Assembly: GCA_004322465.1 (NCBI GenBank)
Contig: SCVO01000056.1
Location: 1 to 52,920, forward strand
Source of the DNA: Candidatus Nitrosotenuis sp.
Lineage (GTDB): Archaea > Thermoproteota > Nitrososphaeria > Nitrososphaerales > Nitrosopumilaceae
Direction of reading: 5' to 3'
DNA length: 52,920 nucleotides
The notes below the pieces were generated by a model. The model was given only the letters and a program-made list of their open reading frames with translations, did not search any database and was not told the DNA's origin. Of this stretch, positions 17,197 through 24,935 are shown one piece after another; within the stretch, counting starts at the first letter, position 1, and every line of letters starts with the position of its first letter. Made by a program: the position numbers and the translations under genes.

Positions 17197-17529
17197 TTAG
17201 GTTTTAGAGAGCGCTCTGTCAATCATGCCCTTGTAGGATTCCTTTGATGCTGCACCAACTTGCTGAGCCAAGACTTGACCCTTGTGCATAAGCATTAGAG
17301 TTGGAATGCTAAAGATGTTGTATTTTGCGGCTAGTTCGTTTGCCTCGTCAACGTTTACTTTGACAAAGTTTACTTTGCCTTCGTAATCTTTGGCAAGCTC
17401 TTCTACCACAGGACCTACCATTCTGCATGGTCCGCACCATTCTGCCCAGAAATCTACGAATACTGGGTTTGGTGAATCTACTACTTGAGATTGCCAGTCC
17501 TTTGCGTTTGTTATATGTGCTAGAGCCAT
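17197..17529 (-). CDS. trxA: Thioredoxin
   Basis: 110 residues from the ATG at 17529 (MALAHITNAKDW); a reading frame extends 8 codons further to 17553 but the family starts here. The active site WCGPCR is intact and is followed by MVGPVVEELAKDY; the cis-proline loop is FSIPTLMLMHKG. This is a cytoplasmic dithiol-disulfide reductase. It stands alone, facing the PRC-barrel gene at 17631. It could also serve as electron donor to the arsenate reductase encoded at 23.2-23.6 kb. Confidence 0.97.
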   Translation of the reverse strand: MALAHITNAKDWQSQVVDSPNPVFVDFWAEWCGPCRMVGPVVEELAKDYEGKVNFVKVNVDEANELAAKYNIFSIPTLMLMHKGQVLAQQVGAASKESYKGMIDRALSKT

Positions 17530-17630
17530 CTTTATCAAAATCGTTCTAGTCAAACGTATCTAAATATGTTAAGGATTGATCCGGGACAATTCAACATATA
17601 CTTAAATGTCGTCTGGGTCTGTTCCAAAAT

Positions 17631-18371
17631 ATGAGCTCAGAGCTGCGTTTGAAAAAGCTTAGAGGTTCAGGCGGATTTGTCATGGCCCAAGTTTCAGACG
17701 ATCAGCAAAGAAAGGGCAACCTGGGCGGACCTGACTTGTTTTTGGCACCAATTGGAAGACTAGATCAGGAAAAAATTTCAAAATATTACTGCAATACATG
17801 TGAGAAGGATTACGAGGGAAGCCCGAAAATAGAATACGAAAGCCCAAATGAAGAAGTTGCGCAAAATTTGATTCTCCTAGAGCGTGGACAATACATGTGC
17901 ACGACTTGCGGTTCCACAATAGCAGAGTACAGAGAATTCCAAAAGCAAAACCAACAGGCAGACGTAGGTCTTGCAAGACCAATTTCGCCATCATCTGATC
18001 AGCCAGTTATTTCTACTGAATCAACCGTTCAACAAAGTACACAGCCAGAAATTCAGACATTTTCCTCACCGTCAGACCCACAGGGCTCATTTAGCTCCAT
18101 AGTTGGAATGTCAGTGTATAGCTCCGATGCGAAAAAAGTCGGAGTAGCAAAACAAGTCGGAGTAAATTCATCACACCAAGTGGTCTTGATTGTGACAAAA
18201 AACAACGGCTCCGATGAGACCATCGAGTGGGGAAAAATCAAAAAAATTGGCGAGATAATTCTATTGGGAGATGGAAGCCAGTCAGGAACCTCGTCACTGA
18301 AATGCTCAGGCTGTAATTACGAAAATAAGGCAGGCTCCAAGTTTTGTGAGAGTTGCGGAAGCAAGCTGTAA
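17631..18371 (+). CDS. PRC-barrel-like protein with two zinc ribbons
   Basis: 246 residues. A first zinc site is split between YYCNTCEKDY (about 53-62) and YMCTTCGST (about 87-95). A Gln/Ser/Pro-rich linker follows (about 105-150). Residues about 152-215 resemble a PRC-barrel (SIVGMSVYSSDAKKVGVAKQ, VVLIVTKN, IEWGKIKKIGEIILLG). The end is another ribbon, LKCSGCNYENKAGSKFCESCG. PRC-barrels act in RNA processing and in archaeal cell division. The signal peptidase gene starts 1 base after its stop, so the two form an operon. Confidence 0.72.
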   Translation: MSSELRLKKLRGSGGFVMAQVSDDQQRKGNLGGPDLFLAPIGRLDQEKISKYYCNTCEKDYEGSPKIEYESPNEEVAQNLILLERGQYMCTTCGSTIAEYREFQKQNQQADVGLARPISPSSDQPVISTESTVQQSTQPEIQTFSSPSDPQGSFSSIVGMSVYSSDAKKVGVAKQVGVNSSHQVVLIVTKNNGSDETIEWGKIKKIGEIILLGDGSQSGTSSLKCSGCNYENKAGSKFCESCGSKL

Positions 18372-18372
18372 G

Positions 18373-19053
18373 ATGGCTTCAAGCTCAACGACAAAGACAA
18401 TCGTAAAGGACGTTATCATAGTTGCAGTTGGCGTTGCCGTAATCTGGTTTGGACTACAATTGGCGTTTGGAACACAGAATCCATTTTATGTTGTTTCTAG
18501 CGGAAGCATGATTCCAGTTTTGCAAGTATATGATGTATTAGTTGTCCAAGGACATGTGTCTTTTGACGATATCAAAATAGGTGACATCATTGTGTTTAAC
18601 AGACCAAACGGACACGACAGAGTAATAGTCCATAGAGTTGCAGAGATCTTGAACGATAATCCAAAGACGATTAGGACAAAGGGCGATGCAAACCCCGGCT
18701 CGATTCCAGGAACTGACTATCCGCTTACAAAAGACGAATACATCGGCAAAGTAGTCTATGTCGTACCGCAGATAGGGTACATAACACGGGTTCTGACGCC
18801 CCCAATCAACTACATCATAATCGCGGTAATAGTCGGCATAATGATTGTAAAGCAGTATTATGGAAAGGGCAAATCGGAAGATGCTCCAAAGTTCGGAACC
18901 GATCCCAAGTCGCCAACCGACGCAGACTTACCAAAAGAGGAATTTACAAAATCGCCAGATTCAGAATACAGCGATTCCGTTGTTGATCCAAGCCAGAACA
19001 AGAATCAAAACGACGAAGCAAAACCTAACAATTCGTCTTTATTCAAGGAATAA
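18373..19053 (+). CDS. Signal peptidase I, archaeal S26B type
   Basis: About 226 residues from the ATG at 18373 (MASSSTTKTIVKDV), one base after the previous stop. An N-terminal membrane helix (about 12-31) is followed by the catalytic Ser in VVSSGSMIPVL (S45), box D-like IVHRV with the His (H87) that replaces lysine in archaeal/ER enzymes, and KGDANPGSIPGTDYPL. A second membrane helix lies near 140-160 (YIIIAVIVGIMIV). The C-terminal tail is acidic and disordered. It removes Sec signal peptides such as those predicted in this window for PstS and the PEFG protein. Confidence 0.93.
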   Translation: MASSSTTKTIVKDVIIVAVGVAVIWFGLQLAFGTQNPFYVVSSGSMIPVLQVYDVLVVQGHVSFDDIKIGDIIVFNRPNGHDRVIVHRVAEILNDNPKTIRTKGDANPGSIPGTDYPLTKDEYIGKVVYVVPQIGYITRVLTPPINYIIIAVIVGIMIVKQYYGKGKSEDAPKFGTDPKSPTDADLPKEEFTKSPDSEYSDSVVDPSQNKNQNDEAKPNNSSLFKE

Positions 19054-19099
19054 CTGTAAAACATTAAAGAGCATAGAAGACCAGTTAACATTCGCTATT

Positions 19100-20251
19100 A
19101 TGACCACAGCGAAAGAAGCAATGTCACTTCACAGAAGACTAAAAGGCAAGATAACAGTTGAGAGCAAAATTCGCAATCTGAAGCAAAAAGACATCAAGCT
19201 AATTTACACTCCTGGTGTCGCTTTTGTTTGCGAGGCAATTTACAGAAGGCCTTTTGAGAAATACAATCTTACCTCAAAAGGCAACAATGTCGCAATAGTG
19301 ACTGACGGGACGAGAATTCTTGGTTTGGGAAGAATTGGTCCATATGCTGCGCTTCCAGTAATGGAGGGAAAAGCAGTACTGTACAAAAAATTTGGCAACG
19401 TAAACGCATTTCCCATTTGCCTTAACATTACAGACAAAGACCAAATCATAAATACCGTTAAAGCGATCGAGCCAGTTTTTGGCGCAATAAATCTTGAAGA
19501 CATCGAGTCTCCAAAGGTGCTAGAGATTTCTGCCGAGCTTGAAAAATCTCTTTTGATTCCGGTATTTCATGACGACAGGCATGGGACCGCAGTCGTAGCA
19601 CTGGCTGCACTGATTAATTCACTCAAAATCGTCAAAAAGCAAATGTCTTCAAAGATCATACTAGCTGGTGCAGGCTCAGCAGGCTATGGAATATGCAAGC
19701 TGCTAACATTTGCAGGATGTAACAATATGACTGTAGTGGATTCTGAAGGTGCGATCTACAAGGGAAGAACCAAGCACATGAACAAATACAAAAAGGAAAT
19801 TGCCGAAATTACAAATCCAAAAAAGCAGAAAGGAATGCTGGAAGACGTTATTAAAAATTCTGATGTGTTCATTGGAGTGTCCGGTACTAAGGGTCTTCTT
19901 TCTGCTAAAATGATACAAACCATGAACGAGTCTCCGATAGTTTTTGCGCTTACAAATCCCGAGCCAGAGATAGACCCGGTAGTTGCAAAAAGATCAGGGG
20001 CAAGAATCATTGCGACTGGAAGCTACATGTATGAAAACAAGATCAATAACGCGCTTGTATTTCCATATTTGATGAGAGTTATTCTAGATAAAAAGATAAG
20101 AAGGATTACTCTTGACTTGCTGTTTGCCACCGCAAAAGCAATAGCAGACACGGTTCCCAGCAAACAACTCGCTTACAATCACATAATGCCCGAAATTGGA
20201 AATAAAAAGATACAGTACAACATCAGTCAGGCATTAAAGAAATTCAAATAA
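19100..20251 (+). CDS. NAD(P)-dependent malic enzyme (malate dehydrogenase, decarboxylating)
   Basis: 383 residues from the ATG at 19100 (MTTAKEAMSLH); the open frame extends upstream into the signal peptidase gene, but only this start gives the family N-terminus. Key features are LIYTPGVAFVCEAI (catalytic Tyr region), VTDGTRILGLGRIGPYAALPV, the metal site in VFHDDRHGTAV, the Rossmann motif LAGAGSAGYGICKLL, and ALTNPEPEI. It converts malate to pyruvate and CO2 and can supply pyruvate and NAD(P)H. Length and motifs match the short archaeal/bacterial type without phosphotransacetylase domain. Confidence 0.95.
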   Translation: MTTAKEAMSLHRRLKGKITVESKIRNLKQKDIKLIYTPGVAFVCEAIYRRPFEKYNLTSKGNNVAIVTDGTRILGLGRIGPYAALPVMEGKAVLYKKFGNVNAFPICLNITDKDQIINTVKAIEPVFGAINLEDIESPKVLEISAELEKSLLIPVFHDDRHGTAVVALAALINSLKIVKKQMSSKIILAGAGSAGYGICKLLTFAGCNNMTVVDSEGAIYKGRTKHMNKYKKEIAEITNPKKQKGMLEDVIKNSDVFIGVSGTKGLLSAKMIQTMNESPIVFALTNPEPEIDPVVAKRSGARIIATGSYMYENKINNALVFPYLMRVILDKKIRRITLDLLFATAKAIADTVPSKQLAYNHIMPEIGNKKIQYNISQALKKFK

Positions 20252-20294
20252 TCGAATTCTTATCGCGGCAAAGACACTAGACGAAATTAAAAGA

Positions 20295-21806
20295 TTATTT
20301 TTGAGGAATCTTGAATACTCGTTTAAAGTAGTCAGAGTTCTCTGGTGTTTCCTCTGCGTTTTCCTTGACGTTTGCAAGGTTCTTTGCCAGTTTTTTCTTG
20401 TATCCAAGCTGCATTTGTCGTGCAATCTGAATTCTTTGAGCTTGAGGAGAGCCTGCGCCGTGCATTGACTCTGTGAGATACCCTACCGCGTTTCGTCCAA
20501 GTGTCATGTTTTCAATTAATCGTAAAACCCGCATCCTGTTTTCAACATCTATTCCCTTTCTACCAGCAAGATACTTTTTGAGGAGGGGTCCTGCCACTGG
20601 ATGCCTAAAGTCTTGTTCAGAAGGCATTGTAACAACAAGTCCGCCTGCAATATCCTGTGCAAGCCTAGAGATTTCATATGGGAATCTAGTCACATTGTGT
20701 TTGCATACGTTTGCAAGCATGTCGTCGTTTAGCCATACGCCGGACTTCATTTCTTGCGCCTGGTATGAGGAGGCAATGCCTGCAGCATATATGGACTCGT
20801 TTAGGTGCGTCATCTCAACTAGTTTGTCTCTAATGTGAGAGACGTCTGGAATTCCATTGTAATCGGAAACTGCAGCTGATGCGCCAATCAATACATCGCC
20901 TAGTCCGGTCTTACAGACATAGCTTCTTCTATGATAACAGGTGAATCGTTCAACTAGCATTGCGGCAAATTCATACTCGCCATCCATGAAAATTTTGTCG
21001 TTTGGAATGAAAACGTCGTCAAGAATCATCAAAGCCTCCTGTCCTGCAAATTTTGAGTTTCCTGCATCGATGTCTCCGTCTTCCATGCTTCTTGTATCGC
21101 ATGACTGGCGTCCATAGATGTAGGTGATTCCAGGCGCATCTGCGGGAATTGCTCCGACAATGGCATAGTCTTTGTCTTTTTCTGTCAGCCTCATTGTAGG
21201 CATGACAATTATCCAGTGTGAGTTGATGCATCCAGTCTGGTGCGCCTTTGCCCCTTTGACATAGACTCCGTCTTTGGTTCTTTTTGTTATTCTAAGGAAC
21301 AGATCTGGATCTGCTTGCTCATGTGGGCTCTTGCCTCTGTCACCTTTGACATCAGTCATTGCTCCTCCTATGACAAAATTCTCTTCCTGCATCTGTTTGA
21401 TAAATTCTAGTAATCTTTTGTGATAACCGGTGTGATGCTTTTCATCTATTTCAAATGTGGTCGAATGAAGTGAGTTTATTGCGTCCATTCCTACACATCT
21501 TTGGAAGCACGTTCCGGTAAGCTGCCCTAGCTTTCTTTGCATCTTGTTTTGCAAAACCAAGTCCTGTGCAGATTCCGCAATATGCAAAAATCGGTTTATG
21601 TGTTTTCCTGAAATTTTTGACATTGGCGATGCCAATTCTTCTTCCCTTGCTGCCAAGTCGTACGTTTCAGCAACGGCATTAATTGAAGGGCGAATCATCG
21701 GATGATCCACAGGATCCTTTACTAGTTCTCCAAAAAGATACACTGTAAGTTTTCTACCCCTTAAGCTTTGGATATATTCCTGCCCAGTTCTTATTGGCAT
21801 GTTCAT
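20295..21806 (-). CDS. abfD: 4-hydroxybutyryl-CoA dehydratase (vinylacetyl-CoA delta-isomerase)
   Basis: 503 residues, HpaB-like flavoprotein fold. The iron-sulfur ligands are visible as C100 and C104 (GTCFQRCVG) and H292 and C298 (CYHRRSYVCKTG). The Clostridium aminobutyricum enzyme uses C99, C103, H292 and C299, so the H-to-C spacing here is one residue shorter. The enzyme turns 4-hydroxybutyryl-CoA into crotonyl-CoA and is the marker of the 3-hydroxypropionate/4-hydroxybutyrate cycle of autotrophic ammonia-oxidising archaea. The ADP-forming acyl-CoA synthetase at 24.9-27.0 kb probably makes its substrate; in Nitrosopumilus maritimus the two genes are adjacent (Nmar_0206/0207). Confidence 0.96.
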   Translation of the reverse strand: MNMPIRTGQEYIQSLRGRKLTVYLFGELVKDPVDHPMIRPSINAVAETYDLAAREEELASPMSKISGKHINRFLHIAESAQDLVLQNKMQRKLGQLTGTCFQRCVGMDAINSLHSTTFEIDEKHHTGYHKRLLEFIKQMQEENFVIGGAMTDVKGDRGKSPHEQADPDLFLRITKRTKDGVYVKGAKAHQTGCINSHWIIVMPTMRLTEKDKDYAIVGAIPADAPGITYIYGRQSCDTRSMEDGDIDAGNSKFAGQEALMILDDVFIPNDKIFMDGEYEFAAMLVERFTCYHRRSYVCKTGLGDVLIGASAAVSDYNGIPDVSHIRDKLVEMTHLNESIYAAGIASSYQAQEMKSGVWLNDDMLANVCKHNVTRFPYEISRLAQDIAGGLVVTMPSEQDFRHPVAGPLLKKYLAGRKGIDVENRMRVLRLIENMTLGRNAVGYLTESMHGAGSPQAQRIQIARQMQLGYKKKLAKNLANVKENAEETPENSDYFKRVFKIPQK

Positions 21807-21908
21807 CCTTTGCCTGAACTGTTATAAATATTCAATATCGATCAGCCGGATCACGAATAAAATGGGCTAAATTTTAGGTCCTAAAGCATTAGGATAAACT
21901 AATCAGTT

Positions 21909-22463
21909 TTAACTTTTGTACCTAAAGCAGTTTGTAGTATGATCGTTTGTTATTCCAACTGCCTGCATAAACGCGTAACAGATTGTAGAGCCAACAAAAT
22001 TAAATCCTCTTTTCTTTAGATCCTTGCTAATTTTATCGGAAAGCGGTGTGTATGCGGGAACATCTTTTAGTTTTTTGTAGTGGTTTGTAATTGGCTTGCT
22101 GTTGACAAAATCCCAAATGTATGAGTCAAAGGAGCCAAATTCCTTTTGGACTGCAAGGAACTGTGTTGCGTTGTTTATGGCAGACAGGACTTTCAGTTTG
22201 TTTCTGATGATCCCCTCGTCTTTGAGCAATCGGTTTACATCCTTTTGTGTGTATTTTGAAACCCTGAGCGGATCAAAGTTGGAAAACGCCTTGCGATACG
22301 TTTGCCTCCTTTTTAGTACGGTAGACCATGACAGCCCAGCTTGGGCGCCCTCAAGGATTAACATCTCAAAGAGCATCTGATCATCATGTACTGGAATTCC
22401 CCATTCATTGTCGTGATATTGAACCATCAGATCATCTTTTGCCCACTCGCATCTTTGTGTCAT
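21909..22463 (-). CDS. tag: DNA-3-methyladenine glycosylase I
   Basis: 184 residues, close to the E. coli Tag length. The zinc and base-recognition motifs are present: RCEWAKDD at the start, YHDNEWGIPVHDD, ILEGAQAGLSWSTVLKRR, and HTTNCFRY at the C-terminus (His/Cys zinc ligands). It excises 3-methyladenine in base-excision repair. It lies alone between abfD and the arsenic genes, and its presence in archaea is patchy, so ancient acquisition from bacteria is possible. Confidence 0.95.
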   Translation of the reverse strand: MTQRCEWAKDDLMVQYHDNEWGIPVHDDQMLFEMLILEGAQAGLSWSTVLKRRQTYRKAFSNFDPLRVSKYTQKDVNRLLKDEGIIRNKLKVLSAINNATQFLAVQKEFGSFDSYIWDFVNSKPITNHYKKLKDVPAYTPLSDKISKDLKKRGFNFVGSTICYAFMQAVGITNDHTTNCFRYKS

Positions 22464-22497
22464 TTTCTGAAAATTAGATTATTGTCAATTTATAGAA

Positions 22498-23181
22498 TTA
22501 GATTGTTTTAGCAAATTTCTTTCTGTATATTCCTGCTACAATTACTGCACCAACAAACGTTGCAGACCAATAAAGCCACAAATCATTCAAAAACCCTGAC
22601 AAGACTGCGGGAGCAAGTGCGCGTATTGGGTTCATTGATGCGCCAGAAATAAAAGATAAAAAGAGAATGTCAAGACCGACTATACCTCCAATTGCCAGAC
22701 CCGAGCCACCACGCAATCCCTTTGTATGAACCACAGCTAGGATAACTGCCAATAGCAGAATAGTGGCAAGAACTTCAACTCCGAAAATTATTGGTAGTGG
22801 ATAGGAATAGTTTGGAGCATTTGCACCAAGATTTGCATCAGTACCGATTACAAATTTTACAAACAAGCTTGCAAGAAATGCACCGATAAATTCAGCTGAA
22901 AGATAGATGAATAACTGATTTTTTGGCATGTGTTTTGTGATTAGAAATGTGATTGTGACTGCAGGATTAAAGTGGGCCATCGAGGTTTTTCCAAACGCGT
23001 AGACCATCAAAGTCACTGCAGCAAACGGCGCAAATGCCTCAAACCAGACACCAATTTGTCCTTCATGTTGTGCATTGATTACAACAGAGCCAGTAGCAAA
23101 CACGACTACCATAAAGGTTCCAACAAGTTCAGCAAAAAACCTCTTCTGATTTGAAGAAAGTTTCACTCTAGTGTTTTGCAA
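22498..23181 (-). CDS. MIP-family aquaglyceroporin in arsenic cluster, second motif NPI
   Basis: 227 residues with six membrane helices and two half-helices. The first NPA motif is intact (AHFNPAVT, 72-74). The second is NPI (GASMNPIRALAP, 184-186), with the conserved Arg at 187. The gene overlaps the end of arsC by 19 bases and faces arsR with it, so it belongs to an arsenic operon. In Sinorhizobium an aquaglyceroporin (AqpS) takes the place of ArsB and lets arsenite made by ArsC flow out; the same job is inferred here. A glycerol or water role is the alternative. Confidence 0.88.
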   Translation of the reverse strand: MQNTRVKLSSNQKRFFAELVGTFMVVVFATGSVVINAQHEGQIGVWFEAFAPFAAVTLMVYAFGKTSMAHFNPAVTITFLITKHMPKNQLFIYLSAEFIGAFLASLFVKFVIGTDANLGANAPNYSYPLPIIFGVEVLATILLLAVILAVVHTKGLRGGSGLAIGGIVGLDILFLSFISGASMNPIRALAPAVLSGFLNDLWLYWSATFVGAVIVAGIYRKKFAKTI

Positions 23182-23567
23182 AGCTCATTTATCCTTTTTT
23201 CAATCAAGTCACGAATTTTCCGTACTTCGCCAAGTGGTTTTCCTTTTGGATCTGGAATTTCCCAGTCCAAGACATTTTGAACAAATATCGCAGGACATGA
23301 TTCCTTGTCCATGCACCCCATGTTTACTATTCTAGTTGAATGTTGAATTATGGAATCTGAGATTATCTTCGGCTGCTGATTAGAAATGTCGATTCCGATT
23401 TCCTTCATTACCGCAATAGCGAGTGGGTTTATCGCATCAATTGGCTTTGTCCCCGCACTTTGTGGTTCGTACCCACGGGGCGCATATTTTCGAAAAAAGC
23501 CTTCCGCCATCTGGCTTCGGCCAGCGTTCTCTACGCACACAAACAATATTTTTTTGACATCAGGCAT
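23163..23567 (-). CDS. arsC: Arsenate reductase, LMW-phosphatase type
   Basis: 134 residues from the ATG at 23567; the frame can be read from 23576, but a TATA box (TTTATATG on the minus strand, 23591-23598) places transcription start near 23570. The P-loop CVENAGRSQMAEGF (CX5R) holds the nucleophilic Cys, and SAGTKP and DWEIPDPKGK give the rest of the LMW-PTP fold with the general-acid Asp. Further cysteines in MGCMDKESCP serve the thioredoxin-coupled disulfide cascade. It reduces arsenate to arsenite, which the overlapping aquaporin can release. Confidence 0.92.
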   Translation of the reverse strand: MPDVKKILFVCVENAGRSQMAEGFFRKYAPRGYEPQSAGTKPIDAINPLAIAVMKEIGIDISNQQPKIISDSIIQHSTRIVNMGCMDKESCPAIFVQNVLDWEIPDPKGKPLGEVRKIRDLIEKRINELCKTLE

Positions 23568-23573
23568 CAAAAA

Positions 23574-23598
23574 CATATAAATCTTAGTTCATATAAAT
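23574..23598. promoter_or_regulatory. Overlapping divergent ars promoters with direct repeats
   Basis: Two copies of CATATAAAT (23574-23582 and 23590-23598), 16 bp apart, lie between arsC and arsR. The left copy is placed about 27 bases ahead of the arsR ATG (23609) and the right copy, read on the minus strand as ATTTATATG, about 24-31 bases ahead of the arsC ATG (23567), so each can be the TATA box of one gene. ArsR binding here would block both. Confidence 0.6.
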
Positions 23599-23608
23599 TG
23601 TTATTGAT

Positions 23609-23911
23609 ATGAAAGGTGCGACCCTACTCAAATGCATTTGTGAGGAAACGCGATTTAGCATTTTGGAGATCTTACAAAAAAACAATGAAATGTCAGTAAA
23701 TGATCTTGTGACAAAACTAAAAAAAGACCAGCCTCTTGTGTCGCACCACCTACGTGCCCTCAAGGAGTGCGGCATTGTCAAGACAAGAGAAAATGGCAAG
23801 ATGGTAATGTATTCTGTCGCAAACAAGGACATCTCAAAACTGATAAGCGACATCGTCAAGACTTCAGAAAAAATGGCAACCATATGTTGCGAGATGCCAG
23901 GCTGCTGCTGA
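23609..23911 (+). CDS. arsR: ArsR-family arsenic-responsive repressor
   Basis: 100 residues. Winged helix: SILEILQKNNEMSVNDLVTK, then KKDQPLVSHHLRALKECGIV (recognition helix), wing TRENGKMVMYSV. Metalloid-sensing cysteines could be the CIC pair near residues 9-11 (LLKCICEETRF) and the C-terminal CCEMPGCC (about 93-100), unlike the ELCVCDL motif of classical ArsR. It faces arsC-aquaporin and is leaderless with a TATA box 27 bases upstream. It most likely represses both transcripts until arsenite binds. Confidence 0.92.
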   Translation: MKGATLLKCICEETRFSILEILQKNNEMSVNDLVTKLKKDQPLVSHHLRALKECGIVKTRENGKMVMYSVANKDISKLISDIVKTSEKMATICCEMPGCC

Positions 23912-23921
23912 TTTTTTAAAT

Positions 23922-24335
23922 TTATTTCAAATGTTTTGAAGCCTTTTTTGCCTTGTAGAGTATTTTGAATCCTGCCTTTGACGCCTTTAGTGTTTTTACC
24001 AAGTTCACGGAAATCTTTGCAATTTTAAATCCAGCCAGAAACGGAATTAGTGCTAGCATCACAATGTCATGCCAGTGCTTTTTCAGAAACAGTTTCCAGC
24101 TGGCTAACTTTCTGTACTTGAAGTAAAGATCAAGTGCGAGCAGCCCAAATATTGCCCAGAGCAGAATTTCGAAATAGATTTCATATTCGTGAGAAATGTC
24201 AAGAAGAGATTCTGCTAGAAAAACAGACTGCGGATGAAACGACAAAAATCCAATAAAATACACTATAACCATGCCAAGCAACAAGAAATCAAGTGATTTG
24301 CCAAGTGTGCTTCTTTGTTCCATGTTCATTTCCAT
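23922..24335 (-). CDS. Membrane protein, voltage-sensor-like N-half
   Basis: 137 residues with three to four hydrophobic segments (about 14-32, 52-72, 90-108). The C-terminal part is amphipathic with regularly spaced lysines (FKIAKISVNLVKTLKASKAGFKILYKAKK), a pattern recalling an S4 voltage-sensor helix without the pore domain. Acidic residues in the middle helices (HEYEIYFEILLW) are compatible with that. No pore or selectivity filter is present. It converges with arsR and has no clear partner. The voltage-sensor idea is weak. Confidence 0.6.
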   Translation of the reverse strand: MEMNMEQRSTLGKSLDFLLLGMVIVYFIGFLSFHPQSVFLAESLLDISHEYEIYFEILLWAIFGLLALDLYFKYRKLASWKLFLKKHWHDIVMLALIPFLAGFKIAKISVNLVKTLKASKAGFKILYKAKKASKHLK

Positions 24336-24359
24336 GATTTAAAAAAAATTAAAGCATTC

Positions 24360-24527
24360 CTATGCAGTGGCTAGGAATGCCCCGATTCCAGCCCCTACGC
24401 CAATGCCAAGAACAAAGAAAAGAGCGTCCCAAGCAATGACCTTTTTGAACGGAGCATGGACTTCGTAGTGCCAATGAGTTGGCTTTTGGGTTTGTCCCAT
24501 GATTCTATGATGTTCCAAAGCGCTCAT
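24360..24527 (-). CDS. Small single-TM membrane protein (55 aa)
   Basis: ATG is the complement of 24525-24527, stop TAG the complement of 24360-24362. The product opens MSALEHHRIMGQTQKPTHWH and has one C-terminal membrane helix made of ALFFVLGIGVGAGIGAFLA. The N-terminal half is rich in His, Trp and Lys and would face the cytoplasm. It resembles the small subunit-like membrane proteins attached to respiratory complexes of Nitrososphaerota, but no partner is encoded nearby. Function is unknown. Confidence 0.6.
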   Translation of the reverse strand: MSALEHHRIMGQTQKPTHWHYEVHAPFKKVIAWDALFFVLGIGVGAGIGAFLATA

Positions 24528-24615
24528 AGAGTATCGTAAGCTAGTCTTATGATGAATCAGCTAAGTTGTTGAATCTAGCTAATATCGTCTGATTTCCAAC
24601 TAGTTATGAAGAAAA

Positions 24616-24816
24616 ATGCGAATTGATTTGTGCAGAAAATGTGGCCATGAGAGGAAAAAATACGAACAGTCAGAGTCATGCAAGACTTGCGGTAGGGACT
24701 TTGAGCAATTCGTCTGCCTTGGCTGCAGTGCCATTACAGAACCGCAATATCACATACACAGAATTGAGATGGAGGCTTTGACCATCAGCCCACAGGCGGT
24801 TTCTAAAAAGAGATGA
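24616..24816 (+). CDS. Small double zinc-ribbon protein
   Basis: 66 residues with three CxxC pairs: CRKCGHE (6-12), CKTCGRD (22-28) and CLGCSA (34-39), followed by a His-containing tail (YHIHRIE). It probably binds one or two zinc ions and may recognise nucleic acid or protein. Its stop overlaps the start of the next 40-residue membrane peptide gene (ATGA), so the two are translationally coupled. Function is unknown. Confidence 0.65.
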   Translation: MRIDLCRKCGHERKKYEQSESCKTCGRDFEQFVCLGCSAITEPQYHIHRIEMEALTISPQAVSKKR

Positions 24817-24935
24817 TTGAGAAAATCATTCACGGCATACAGACAAAAAGCGCAAAGCTTCCAAGACATAAAATTGGATTCTACGGGTTTGTCATTACTG
24901 CATCAGCAATAGCTGTAATTATGTCGGTTTTTTAA
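24813..24935 (+). CDS. Short membrane peptide (40 aa)
   Basis: ATG at 24813 overlaps the stop of the zinc-ribbon gene; TAA at 24933-24935 overlaps the end of the converging acyl-CoA synthetase gene. The peptide starts MIEKIIHGIQTKSAKLPRHK and ends with a single membrane helix (GFVITASAIAVIMSVF). A basic amphipathic N-terminus followed by one helix is typical of small membrane-bound partners. It is supported only by coupling and composition. Confidence 0.5.
   Translation: MIEKIIHGIQTKSAKLPRHKIGFYGFVITASAIAVIMSVF

Noticed and set aside
18860-19099. Long upstream extension of the malic enzyme frame
   Set aside because: It runs through the signal peptidase gene in another frame and lacks family similarity; the ATG at 19100 gives the proper N-terminus.
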